Positions 51,190 to 62,100 of a stretch of DNA of 64,000 nt are shown piece after piece. Made by a program: the position numbers and the translations under genes. This DNA comes from Mucilaginibacter flavidus (GTDB taxonomy: Bacteria; Bacteroidota; Bacteroidia; Sphingobacteriales; Sphingobacteriaceae). The DNA is taken from the NCBI RefSeq assembly GCF_024055575.1, contig NZ_JAMXOE010000028.1, positions 20,374-84,373 on the forward strand, read 5' to 3'. Position 1 is the first letter of the stretch. Each line of letters opens with the position of its first letter. The notes under the pieces were generated by a model. It ran no database searches and was not told where the DNA came from. It saw nothing but the letters and a program-made list of their open reading frames with translations.

Positions 51190-51455
51190 CTATTTACTTT
51201 TATTTCCCTCCATCATCTTCAGGATATCCTCATACTTGTAATACATGATCCCGCCGATTTTGGTAAAAGTCCGTGTTCCGTTTACCCGCAAGTTTTGCAA
51301 TGTTCCAGGCGAAATCTTGAGCATGTTTTTAACCTGGTAGCTTTTCAGCCATTTCTTAGGCTCATCCGATGGTTTACCATCAATCCCTTTAAATCATTTA
51401 GTAATTTCTCCCTGAATTCATCCAGGTCTTCTTTGGTGACAATTTGTGCTGACAT
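51190..51455 (-). pseudogene. Frameshifted excisionase-like HTH protein
   Basis: The frame starts MSAQIVTKEDLDEFREKLLN, a typical start of the small helix-turn-helix proteins of Bacteroidota elements. It ends early after MSLRNG. In another frame the rest is intact from about 51378: KPSDEPKKWLKSYQVKNMLK, then ISPGTLQNLRVNGTRTFTKI and GGIMYYKYEDILKMMEG, to the TAG at 51190. So one indel near 51378 separates the two halves of a HTH_17/excisionase-type protein. The same element also has a frameshifted integrase. Confidence 0.8.
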
Positions 51456-52281
51456 AATTCAATTTTAATTAATGCAGCAAAGGTCGCGGAGCCAATTAAA
51501 TCCATAAGGTGGTTTTTAGGTTGGCAACCTAAAATAATTTTATTAGCGGCAACTCGGCTTAGGTATAAGCCCAGGTTTAGCGCATGGAATTTCCAGCCGT
51601 AGTTATGGGATTGGACGCGGAGCGGCTGGCAGGATTTTATTCAATTTGGCTTTTATGATGTGCTGAACAAAGTGAAGTATATCGGGTCCGGGTATCCCGG
51701 CAAGCCGTATTCGCATGGCGAATACATGGCTTGCTTTGCTTTGCTTCGAAGCATATTTGTTTTCCCCGCATTTCTCAGCACTTTTTTGTTGAAACTATTT
51801 ACCTGCGACGGTCGCCAACAATCCGTCCTTAATAATTGAAAATGGTTGATGCCTGCGCGGTAGTTATGTTTGATATCTACCGTAGAAGGATAACAAGATT
51901 TTGCTTCTCAGGCAGGCTTTTATTCAATGCATATAGTTGACGATAGAATCCCTGAATGATTTTGTTCCGATAGAACGTTCCCCTGTGCAGTGAGAAAAAC
52001 GCATCCAGCTTACTTTCATTGCCGGTATGCAGGTAGTCCTTCAGCAGCAAGCCCAGCTAATCCTCAAATCATTCGTTATTAGGTTTAGCTTAAAGAAAGC
52101 TGTGAACTATTAATTTATGATTCGCATACCAACAAAGTTAGCAGTTATGAGCTCGACGAACATCCCAGCAGCTTTTACGAATCAGGTAACGCCGAGCTGT
52201 TGTTTTACTCGCATAAAGCCCGTATTTGGCAAGAGTTCCTGAAAATTTGTATATTTATCTTTAATATATCCCCTTACAGTA
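51456..52281. other. Gene debris at the right edge of the element
   Basis: 826 bp without an intact gene. Readable pieces: minus-strand 51877-52056 (LGLLLKDYLHTGNESKLDAF, FYRQLYALNKSLPEKQNLV); plus-strand about 51640-51830 (FYDVLNKVKYIGSGYPGKPY); plus-strand 52089-52301 (YELDEHPSSFYESGNAELLF, KARIWQEFLKI), which runs into the next gene. Codon-like composition suggests remnants; no family was recognised. No duplicate of the tRNA-Pro 3' end was found. Confidence 0.5.
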
Positions 52282-55200
52282 ATGAAAAGAAAATCGTGTA
52301 ACTTAAATAGAAATAATTTGAGTACCCGTTGGCCTGCCGCTTGTTTTTGCCTTAATCATTACCGCCTTATCGCTGCTTGTTTTTTTATTATCGTTGACTT
52401 CTGTGCCCCTTTGGTGCTGGCTGCACAAAACTCTATAACCGTAAAGTCAATCAGCCTCCCCAAGCCGTTTGATCATGCGGAAATAAGGCACATGATGCTT
52501 GATAACGATGGCTTCCTTTGGTTTGTAACCAACCAGGGCATATGGCGTTTTGATGGCACCGACGTTCACCCTGTTGATTTCCGCAACCCGGCGCTCCCGC
52601 AAAGTTCAGTTCCCGACGCCATATACCGCTATCATAATTTCCTGTTTGTTAGTTTACAGGATGTGTCCACAAATACTTACCGCATATTTTGTTATAACAT
52701 AGGCAACAAGTATTTGGGGGAGTATAAAATGCCGGGCAGGCCGGTTAATTTTATGACACTGAAAACCGGGGCGCTTCAATTTATGACCAGCGATGGCAGC
52801 CGGTGGATATTTACCGATGAGAGCGGTTTGAAACAAACGGATAAATACTTTAGGTACAAGGGCTGGGTTAAAGGCGAAGGAATGGAGTACTATACCATTG
52901 ATGAAAATGGTAATACCTACTTATTTTCGCATAAAAAGGCAGGGCTGGTAAAAAAAGGCATTGTTATTTGGAGCCTGCCAGCTGCCCCGATGCAAAAATT
53001 GGCGTTTGTAAAACGAGCCTGGTGCGATTCGAAATATGTTTATGCCAATTGCGGAAACGGCATGGTAGTTTATGATAAAAACAGCCTGCAAATTGTGTAC
53101 GAATGTTTTGATGAGCGATACAGCCTTTCCCTGCCCCGCAAAGACGGAGAGCTTCCGGTTTATAAGATTATAAAAGATTTCCGCATACAGGATATGTGCA
53201 GGGAACCGGGTAACAACCAAACCCTTGTGGGAACAGATAAGGGCTTGCTGGAAATAGGCCCATCCGGCGATATGCCCGGCGAAAGTGAAAAGCAGCAGGT
53301 TATCATTGATTTTTTTAAGAATAAAAGCATAAGGAGCATTTACCGCACGGCAAATAATAAGCTATATGTGGGCACTTACCAGGGGCATTTTGTTTACGAT
53401 GGTAATACCTTTAAACGGATAAGCAGTAACATTGCGTATACCGTGCAGCCCGTTAATCAAAACAAGCTATTGGTAGGCATGGAAGGCGGTGCCGGATTTT
53501 ATTTGTTAAACACACAGACAGATGAAGTGCGCATAAACCTAAACCCGCTACGCACCACAGCTACCACTAAAATTATACCTTACAATAACGGCTTTTTGAC
53601 CGGCTCGTTGGGCTATATTTATTATTTAACTGCCTTAGCAAATGGCGACTATAAGATAAACCCCTGGCTTACGGATGTTAATCTTGGCTTTGTTAAGGAT
53701 ATGAAGTTTATAAACGGCGATTTATGGATAGCATCGGTAGGCGGTTTATTTAAAGCAGGTAAAGACGGCAGCAATAAAAAAATATATCCGGTAGGCCGCA
53801 CCCTGGGTTGTTACGCCATCCTCCAGGATAGCGACGGTATTTGGGTAGGCACCAATGGCGAGGGTTTAATTAAAATTAACGCTGCCGGCAAATTAACCCG
53901 GCAAATAAAGTTTAGCGACGGCCTGGCAGGCGAATACGTTTATTCGCTGCTTCAACTGAATAAACTGGTAATAGCAGGTACCAGCGGCGGTATAAGCATT
54001 TTTGATCAGTCATCGGGGATGCTGCCCCTTGCGATCCCCGACTTGCCGCCAACTGATGGTAGTTTATACCAGGAAATTAATCATTCGGCGTTATTTGACG
54101 ATACCGCCAGGCACAAGATAATTCTTGGTGGCACCCAGGGACTCACTTTTTTAGATAAATACTATTTAAAATCGGCTGCAGGAAAACCTACCGACCGGGT
54201 AGAACTATCGTATATTAAAAGTGGATTTAACACCTCGCAGCCACCAGCTACTGACATTTTTGTTTCAAACCGCAATGTTATTGAAATTTTACCAGGCAAT
54301 ACCTTTACCGGGTTAAAGTTTTCGGGGCCATATAATCAGAAATATGTACTCTTCCGTATAAAAGAGCTCAGCTCCGCCTGGCAGCAGCGACAGCTATCCG
54401 AAGAAGTATCGCTGTTTGCTATCCCTCCCGGAAAATATACCCTGCAGGTGCGGTTCCCATCTGTGACCGATCAGCGTTTATGGCTTACCAAAACTATTAT
54501 TGCGGTGCCCCGCTTTTATCAAACATGGTTATTCGATTTCCTGGCGTTGTTGCTGGCCGCTATGTTAATTTACCTTGCCTGGCTGGCAAGGGTACGAAAG
54601 ATACGGAATGAGCACTTGCTGCGCACCACCATAGCCAGCGATCTGCACGACGAAATAGGTAGCGCATTAACCCGCATATCGTTAAGCAGCGAGTTGATGA
54701 ACATAAAGCAGCAAATGGATACAAAAGTGGTGGAGCGCATATCAACCGACAGCAAAAGCGCTATTGCATCAATATCAGATATCATATGGTCGGTTGATGC
54801 ACGGAACGATAACAAGGACGACCTGGTACTGCGGATGAAAGAGCACGCCTACAACATGCTGGATGAGATAGCAATGGTGCACTTTGATGTGTTTGGTCTG
54901 GACAACGTAAGCAACCTGCCGCAGCTGTTAAGGCAAAACATTTACCTTATTTTTAAAGAAGCCATTAACAACATCGCAAAGCACAGTACCGGCCCCGAGG
55001 TATGGATAACCTTAAATAATCAATCGGCTGGCATGACGATTATGATAAAAAACACCATCGACCCAAAAAAGCCGACAGCAGCTTACGCCGGTCAGGGCCT
55101 TAAAAACATGCAGATGCGCGCCAAAAGAATGAAAGCCACCCTTGATATTATTAATGATGGGAAGTGCTTTTTAATTACGATAAAAATGAAAAGATGGTGA
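52282..55200 (+). CDS. Two-component sensor kinase with periplasmic propeller (Y_Y_Y / HisKA_3 type)
   Basis: A 972-residue sensor. An N-terminal membrane/signal segment (about 28-50) is followed by a large periplasmic beta-propeller of Reg_prop-like repeats (RHMMLDNDGFLWFVTNQGIW, YAILQDSDGIWVGTNGEGLI). A Y_Y_Y-like Ig domain follows (SGPYNQKYVLFRIKELSSAW, LQVRF). After one transmembrane helix (WLFDFLALLLAAMLIYLAWL), a HisKA_3 domain holds His789 in SDLHDEIGSALTRIS, then a HATPase (KEAINNIAKHS, AGQGLKNMQMRAKRM). This layout senses polysaccharides or other ligands. The LuxR-type partner follows after 177 bp. Confidence 0.93.
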   Translation: MKRKSCNLNRNNLSTRWPAACFCLNHYRLIAACFFIIVDFCAPLVLAAQNSITVKSISLPKPFDHAEIRHMMLDNDGFLWFVTNQGIWRFDGTDVHPVDFRNPALPQSSVPDAIYRYHNFLFVSLQDVSTNTYRIFCYNIGNKYLGEYKMPGRPVNFMTLKTGALQFMTSDGSRWIFTDESGLKQTDKYFRYKGWVKGEGMEYYTIDENGNTYLFSHKKAGLVKKGIVIWSLPAAPMQKLAFVKRAWCDSKYVYANCGNGMVVYDKNSLQIVYECFDERYSLSLPRKDGELPVYKIIKDFRIQDMCREPGNNQTLVGTDKGLLEIGPSGDMPGESEKQQVIIDFFKNKSIRSIYRTANNKLYVGTYQGHFVYDGNTFKRISSNIAYTVQPVNQNKLLVGMEGGAGFYLLNTQTDEVRINLNPLRTTATTKIIPYNNGFLTGSLGYIYYLTALANGDYKINPWLTDVNLGFVKDMKFINGDLWIASVGGLFKAGKDGSNKKIYPVGRTLGCYAILQDSDGIWVGTNGEGLIKINAAGKLTRQIKFSDGLAGEYVYSLLQLNKLVIAGTSGGISIFDQSSGMLPLAIPDLPPTDGSLYQEINHSALFDDTARHKIILGGTQGLTFLDKYYLKSAAGKPTDRVELSYIKSGFNTSQPPATDIFVSNRNVIEILPGNTFTGLKFSGPYNQKYVLFRIKELSSAWQQRQLSEEVSLFAIPPGKYTLQVRFPSVTDQRLWLTKTIIAVPRFYQTWLFDFLALLLAAMLIYLAWLARVRKIRNEHLLRTTIASDLHDEIGSALTRISLSSELMNIKQQMDTKVVERISTDSKSAIASISDIIWSVDARNDNKDDLVLRMKEHAYNMLDEIAMVHFDVFGLDNVSNLPQLLRQNIYLIFKEAINNIAKHSTGPEVWITLNNQSAGMTIMIKNTIDPKKPTAAYAGQGLKNMQMRAKRMKATLDIINDGKCFLITIKMKRW

Positions 55201-55210
55201 GTTAGTTAAT

Positions 55211-55320
55211 TGGTGATTAGAGGCTGGAGATTAGAGATTAGTTAGAGCGACAGGTGCACCGTCTTTCGCACTTCCGGACTTTCGGACTAGAAAGGTCTAA
55301 TCTCCAGCTTCTAATCACTA
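55211..55320. repeat. Inverted repeat between kinase and regulator genes
   Basis: 24-bp arms at 55211-55234 and 55297-55320 (starting TGGTGATTAGAGGCTGGAGA), two mismatches, 62-nt loop rich in CTTTCGGACT-like words. The words recur elsewhere in the window before starts and between genes. Confidence 0.65.
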
Positions 55321-55325
55321 AAACC

Positions 55326-55345
55326 ATACCCCAAACATGTTATAG
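55326..55345 (+). promoter_or_regulatory. Regulatory box 1 upstream of the LuxR-type regulator
   Basis: ATACCCCAAACATGTTATAG. 24 nt separate it from the TTTG (55370-55373) of a -7-like element CACATTTG. The same box with one change, and the same 24-nt gap, precedes the giant secreted gene. Confidence 0.6.
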
Positions 55346-55377
55346 CTAAACAATATTATTATTATCACATTTGAAAT

Positions 55378-55995
55378 ATGATTACCGTTGCCATAGTTGA
55401 AGATGACGTTTATATACGGAGCAGCGTATTGCAATTTTTGCAGATGCAGCCTGAATTTAGCCAGGTGAACGAATTTGGCAGCGTTGAGGAATTTATGCAG
55501 AGCGGCATTGCGCCCGATGTACTTTTGCTAGACATCGAACTGCCGGGAATTACCGGGCTGGAAGGCGCTTTTCATATTAAACAGCAACATCCGCAGGTAA
55601 ACATCCTGATGCTTACTGTTTACGAGGATAAGGAACGGATATTTAGGGCTTTACAGGCTGGCGCTACCGGGTACCTGCTAAAAAACACCCCTTTGCCAAA
55701 AATTAAAGCGGCGGTTCTTGACACGGTAGACGGCGGCGTACCTATGAGCCCGCTGGTGGCCAAAAAAGTGATAGCATATTTTGCAGCAAAGCCTGCAGTT
55801 GCCGAAACCAACGCATCGGAACAGCTAACCGGGCGGGAGCACGAAGTGGCTAAATTGCTGATTAACGGCGATACCTACAAACAGGTGGCCTGGCGTTTAA
55901 ATATATCGCCCGATACCGTGCGGCAGCACATTAAACACATATACCGCAAACTTCAAATTAACAGCCGGGTGCAACTGATAAACGAGTTCAGATAA
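55378..55995 (+). CDS. NarL/LuxR-family response regulator
   Basis: A 205-residue regulator: receiver domain 1-120 with acidic VEDD near the N-terminus, phospho-acceptor Asp52 (LLLDIELPG), and the conserved Thr/Lys region (MLTVYED, LLKNTPL). The C-terminal HTH (about 140-205) has LTGREHEVAKLLINGDTYKQ and SPDTVRQHIKHIYRKL. It is the expected partner of the HisKA_3 kinase encoded upstream. A 20-bp box upstream of its own start and of the giant gene is the probable target. The ATG is 4 nt after the TTTG, so the mRNA may be leaderless. Confidence 0.95.
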   Translation: MITVAIVEDDVYIRSSVLQFLQMQPEFSQVNEFGSVEEFMQSGIAPDVLLLDIELPGITGLEGAFHIKQQHPQVNILMLTVYEDKERIFRALQAGATGYLLKNTPLPKIKAAVLDTVDGGVPMSPLVAKKVIAYFAAKPAVAETNASEQLTGREHEVAKLLINGDTYKQVAWRLNISPDTVRQHIKHIYRKLQINSRVQLINEFR

Positions 55996-56068
55996 CCACC
56001 TACTCTATCTGTCTTAACTTTTCTGTCTTTTCCGACTTCCGACTTTCCGGGCTTTTCCGACTCCCGGT

Positions 56069-56088
56069 ATACCCCAAAGATGTTATAG
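56069..56088 (+). promoter_or_regulatory. Regulatory box 2 upstream of the giant secreted protein
   Basis: ATACCCCAAAGATGTTATAG: identical to box 1 except C to G at position 11. It is 24 nt from the TTTG of the -7 element at 56109-56116, the same spacing as box 1. Confidence 0.65.
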
Positions 56089-56108
56089 ACACGTACCTCA
56101 TAACTAGC

Positions 56109-56116
56109 TATTTTTG
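56109..56116 (+). promoter_or_regulatory. -7 element (TATTTTTG) of the giant secreted gene
   Basis: TAnnTTTG match. With the -7 position, transcription would start about 38 nt before the ATG at 56161. Confidence 0.55.
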
Positions 56117-56160
56117 AGGATGTAGGGTAATTATGCCGTGTTTACATTAAAATTCATTTT

Positions 56161-59100
56161 ATGCCGCTTCTTTACAAATATTTTGAACGTAAAATAACCA
56201 AACCCTCATTGGCACTTAAGCTGATAATTATTTTTATTGCAGGGTTGGCACTAACCTTTAGAACGCAGGCCCAGACTACTCCCGCCGCACCAACAGTTAC
56301 AGGTAACTTTACTATATGCAGCGGCAGCACGGCAACGCTTACCGCCGGCGGCGCATCGGGCGCCTCATTTGGCTGGTATGATGCCTTAACGGGTGGTACC
56401 CTGCTATCAACATCGGCTACCTATACTACACCGGGATTAACGGCCAACAAAAACTATTATGTGCAGCAAACGGTAAGCGGCAGTACAAGCAGCAGGCTGG
56501 CAGTAACTGTTGTTGTAGCAGGCCAGCCCTCGTCAACAACGCCCATAAATGTATTGGCTACGCCTGCAACCATTTGCCAGGGTACGTTCAGTACGCTTAC
56601 CGCAAATGTAGATGCAACCGCCGGGCAATTCCTTTATTGGTATGACGCTGCAACAGGCGGCAATTTGCTGGCGGGCGTTCCCAGCGGCGGTAAATTTGTA
56701 GTAACGCCAAATGCAACCACAACTTATTATGCGCAATCGCAAGCAAAAATTGATACAGCTACATTTAATTATACAGGCTCGGTACAAACTTTTACCGTAC
56801 CGGCAGGGGTCACCAGCCTGCAAATTGATGCAAGAGGCGGCCGAGGTGGGAAGGGTAGCGACCAGGGTGGTGGTGTCCGTGCCGGAGGAGGCAAGGTTCA
56901 GGCTACCATGGCCGTTACGCCCGGCCAGGTATTGAGCATTTATGTTGGAGGAGCTGGCAACGATTTTCATTATGGCGCCACTAACAATTTACCTACCCCC
57001 GGCGGGTTTAACGGGGGTGGTAGCGCACCTTATGGCTATCAAAGTGGTGCAGGCGGTGGTGGCGGTGCAACGGATATACGTATAAACGGGCTGTCACTTA
57101 GCAACCGGGTATTGGTAGCAGGTGGCGGTGGTGGCGGTGCCCAGCCCCAAATATTTGGTACATCCACTTATAACTGGGCAGGAGGAGCCGGCGGAGGGTT
57201 AACAGGTAGCGCAGCTCCGCTCAATGCAGCTTACACCAATACTGCGGCGGGCGGAGGTTCTCAATCCGCGGGCGGTGCCGGCGGAAACAACGGTTATGAA
57301 ACTGCCCAGCCTGGCAGCCTGGGGCAGGGTGGTAATGGATTAAGTTCGGGTGGCAACGGCGGTGGCGGCGGTGGCGGCGGCTTTTATGGCGGTGGCGGTG
57401 GCAGCGACGTTGGCGGCGGCGGTGGGGGTAGCAGTTATACCGATCCGGCCTTGTTCCAAAATGTGGTGCATACCCAGGGTTACCAGGGTGGTAATGGGCA
57501 ATTACTTATTACCTATAATTCATCAGCAAACTGCGCTGTGGTTACCCGGCAACCGCTTACTGTAACCGTTAATACTACGCCAACAGTAAGCGCCGGTGCC
57601 AATAAAATAACCTGCGCAGGCACCGCAGTAACCTTAACCGCGACCGGTGCAAATACTTACGTATGGCAACCTGGCAATTTAACCGGCGCATCGGTTACGG
57701 TAAGCCCTTTGATTACCACTACTTATACCGTAACTGGTACGCTCACCAATGGTGGCTGCAGTAATATCAGCACCGTGGTGGTTACCGTAACCAACGTTTC
57801 GGTATCGGCATCGCAAACGATATGTGCCGGGCAAACGGCAACATTTAGTGCCTCCGGTGCGGACAGCTATACGTGGATGCCGGGCAATTTAACGGGCGCA
57901 ACTGTTAATGTATCGCCCACAACAACAACTGTATATACCGTTACGGGGCATAATAATTCGGGATGCAGTACTACCGCTCAAACTACGGTAACGGTTAACC
58001 CCATTCCTGTTATTACTGCCGGTAACCCCATAACCGTTGCGGCCGGCACCAGTGTAACACTCACGGCCACCGGCAACGCAGATAGTTATCAATGGTCCAC
58101 TCCATATGCAATAAACAGCCCTTCAATTACTTTTACACCTTCCGCCACTTCAACGTGGACGGTAACCGGCACAATCACAGCAACGGGTTGCACTGCAACA
58201 TCCAGCGTGCTGGTAACTGTTATACCGTCGCCTTCGGTAACCGGCAGCACCATCGTGTGCCCGGGCAGTTCAACCACGCTTACAGTTACCGGAACGGGGC
58301 CATTTACATGGTATGATGCTGCCGCAGGGGGCAATCTTTTGTATACGGGCGCTATATTTACAACGCCAGCAATATTTGTTAATACCACTTATTGGGTATC
58401 GGATAACAGCGGTAAAAGAGTACCCCTAAATATAAATGCAACAAATTCGGTCTCTAAAGCTGTAGCAACACCTTCCACAATCTGTACGGGCGCGGGAGGC
58501 AGCGTACTATCGGTTACTCAAAACAACCAGGCAGTTAACTGGTATGACGCTGCAATAGGCGGCAACTTGGTTGGTACTACTACAGGAGGTGGCGGCCTTA
58601 CGGTTAACCCCTATCAAACTACCGTCTATTATGCAAGATTTAACCAACTGGTACAAGCTGACACAGCAGTTTTTAATTACACCGGCAGCGTACAGACTTT
58701 TACGGTACCGGCAGGTGTCACCAGCCTGCAAGTTGATGCAAGCGGAGGCCGGGGCGGCAAGGGTAGCGACCAGGGCGGTGGTGTGCGAGCCAGCGGGGGC
58801 AGGGTTCAGGCAACCATGGCCGTTACCCCAGGCCAGGTGCTGAGTATCTACGTAGGCGGAGCCGGAAGTGATTTTCAATATGGACACACCGATAACCAGC
58901 CCACCCCTGGCGGATTTAACGGGGGCGGTAGCGCACCTTATGGCTATCAAAGTGGTGCAGGCGGTGGTGGCGGTGCAACTGATATACGTATAAACGGGCT
59001 GTCACTTAGCAACCGGGTATTGGTAGCAGGTGGCGGTGGTGGCGGTGCCCAGCCCCAAATATTTGGTACATCCACTTATAACTGGGCAGGAGGAGCCGGC

Positions 59101-62100
59101 GGGGGATTAACAGGTAATAGTGCACCACTAAACACTTCCTACCGCGGCACAGCAGCCGGCGGGGGTTCTCAAACTGCTGGTGGCGTAGGTGGTAACGATG
59201 GTTATATTACCGCCCAGCCTGGCAGCCTCGGCCAGGGGGCGCCGGGTTTAAGTTCGGGTGGCAACGGCGGTGGCGGCGGTGGCGGCGGCTTTTATGGCGG
59301 TGGCGGTGGCAGTGATGTTGGCGGCGGCGCAGGCGGAAGCAGTTATACCAATCCAATATTTTTTCAAAATGTTGTACACTCACAAGGCTACCAGGGCGGT
59401 AATGGTCAATTGACCATTACTTATAATAGCGTAAATTCCTGCACAATTGGTCTTACGCTCGCCGACACGGTAACCGTAAATACAACGGTAACACCCTCAG
59501 CTACAATTGCGGCTTCATCCAATTGCCCGGGCTGCACTACACAAAATGTGACCTTTACTGCTACTGTTAATAAGGGTACGGCTACGGCTGTTTATACCTG
59601 GTATAAAGACGGTAATGTAGTTGGAACTAATGCCAACACCTACGCGGACAATAGCCTTACCGGAAATGACAATATTTATTGCAGCGTGCAACTTACTGGC
59701 ACCTGCCTTACTGCTAACAACGTGGTGAGTAACACGATAACTACGGGTCAGCCGCAAATTAATTCATTCAGCCCTGCATCAGGGCCGGTGGGTACGTTAA
59801 TCACTGTAAATGGAAGTCATCTGGAAACCTTACAATCGCTCTCCATCGGCGGCGTGCCTGCTATTGCCGTTTCCAGTAATGGCTCACAATTGGTAGCATT
59901 GGTAATGCCGGGGGCTAGTACGGGTAACATCGTACTAAGCACAATTTTTGGTTCAGCTACCGGTGCCGGCAACTTTACGGTAACACCGGCATTACCGCCG
60001 GTTATGCAGCAGGGCGGTAAAATTGTGGCAACTTCGGGAGTTAACGCTTCTTCGCAAGTCGGCCATGCAGTTGCGATCAGTGCCGATGGCAACACAGCGG
60101 TGGCAGCCATAAATAATATCCCTGGCGGCGTTATTGTGTTTACTCGCCAAAACGGTGGCTGGACGCAACAGGCCATGCTCTCGGGTACCGGCGGTATCGG
60201 AACGGCCTCGCAGGGCTCGGCCGTTGCCATTAGCGCCGATGGAAATACGGTTATCTTCAGCGCGCAAACAGATGCCAGTGGCAAAGGCGCATTCTGGGCA
60301 TTTACGCGCAGCAACGGGGTTTGGACGCAACAGGGCAAACTAACCGGTTTCGATGCCGCTGCAGGTTCGCCTGGCAGTTATTTCGGCTCGGCGTTAGCAC
60401 TCAGTGCAGATGGCAATACCGCTTTGATTGGCGGTACTTATGATAATTCATACCACGGCGCAGCCTGGATATTTAAGCGGGATGGCACCGGTGCCTGGGC
60501 TCAAAACGGTAACAAGCTTACCGGAACAGGCGCAACAGGCAATTCCTTCTTCGGCAATGCAGTTGCACTTAGCGGCGATGGTAATACGGCACTGGTAGGC
60601 GGATATAACGATAACGGCCGAACTGGCGCTGTTTGGGTTTTTGTTAAAAATAATGTAACCTGGGCTCAGCAGGGCAACAAGCTGACAGGTGCCGGCACCA
60701 CCGGAAACTATGGAGAATTTGGCAACGCGATTGCCCTTAGTGCCGACGGCAATACGGCGCTGATAGGCGGCTATCATGATAATAACTTTGCGGGCGCTGC
60801 CTGGATATTTACCCGTAGTAACGGCGCATGGGCGCAACAGGGCAATAAACTTACGCCGACAGGAGCCACCGGAACAAATTTGGTATTTGGGCAATCGGTT
60901 GGCCTAAGCGCCGATGGAAATTTGGCGGTAATCGGTGCACCGGATGATAATAATTATAAAGGCGCGACGTGGGTTTTCCGACGCAATAACAGCACCTGGG
61001 GTCAATATGGCAGTAAACTTACCGGCGGTGGAGAAGTAGTTAATAATTTCCAGGCCGGTATGGGGCAATCGGTCGCGATAAGCGCTGACGCTTCAACCGC
61101 ATTTGCCAGTGACCAAACCGATAACGCTAACGCAGGCGCCGCATGGGCTTTCATTCCGCTGCCCCCGGTGCCGCTAACCAGCCTGGCTGTTAGTACAGGA
61201 ACTTTAAGCCCTGGCTTTTCTCCGGGTGTTAACAATTATACCGTTGCCGTAAATGGCGCTGTTCAAACAATTACGCTAACACCATCAGTGAGCGACGCTA
61301 CGGCTACTATAACCGTAAACGGGGCAAGTACGCCATCTGGCTCGGCATCGGCTCCCATAACCCTCACTGTTGGGGTTAATAACATTCCCGTTGTGGTAAC
61401 GGCAAGCGATGGCCTCACTACCGATAGTTATACCGTAGCGGTTACCCGGCTGTCCAATGATGCTACGCTCACTAATCTTACGCCGAGTAATGGTTCGCTC
61501 AACCCTGCTTTTGCGCCTGGCGTTAACAGTTATAATGTATCGATAAGTGCCGCGGTGACCTCACTCATGGTAACGCCAACTGCGAATAATGCCAATGCAA
61601 CAATAACGGTAAATGGAACGACAGTAAGTTCTGGCAATGCTTCTCAAAGCATCCCTATTACTCCAGGCAGTAATACGGTCACCATTGTTGTTACTTCGCA
61701 AGACGGCACAACAACAAATACCTATACGGTTAATGTTTCGCAATTATCCAACAATGATAACCTGGCTAGTCTCACGATAAACTATGGCTCAATAAGTCCT
61801 TCATTTAGCCCAAATACCATTAATTATACTATGGGCGTAAGCAGCGCTATCACTTCACTAAACGTTACTCCTGTTACCGCCGATCCAAATGCTACAGCCT
61901 ATGTAAACAACAATTGGACAGCCTCTTATCGTCCCTCGATTAATGTGCCGCTCTCAGTCGGGCTTAACAATATTAACATTATGGTAATTGCGCAGGACGG
62001 AACCACTACACAAATTTATACTATAGCGGTTACGGTAACACAGGTATCGCCACCTGCCATCAGCTACGCAGGTCCTCCAACTTACAAGGTTAATAATGCG

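Larger units (their letters stand above)
45661..51455. mobile_element. Degenerate integrative and mobilizable element at tRNA-Pro
   Basis: Content: 45661-45969 (a terminator, otherwise nothing coding), integrase pseudogene, RhuM-Fic, non-coding debris, XRE regulator, relaxase with nested gene, MobC, candidate oriT, excisionase-like pseudogene. The left edge is taken at the tRNA-Pro 3' end. The right edge is unknown because no second copy of the tRNA end was seen up to 52281. Integrase and excisionase are both frameshifted while the mobilization genes are intact. Confidence 0.7.

Noticed and set aside
56161..59500. Tandem GGC/GGT stretches as a possible CRISPR-like array
   Set aside because: They are in-frame codons of glycine-rich modules, with no regular spacer/repeat structure. 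No CRISPR array was seen in the window.
59817..60338. 173-codon minus-strand frame inside the giant protein gene
   Set aside because: Antisense shadow of the repetitive FG-GAP-like coding sequence.
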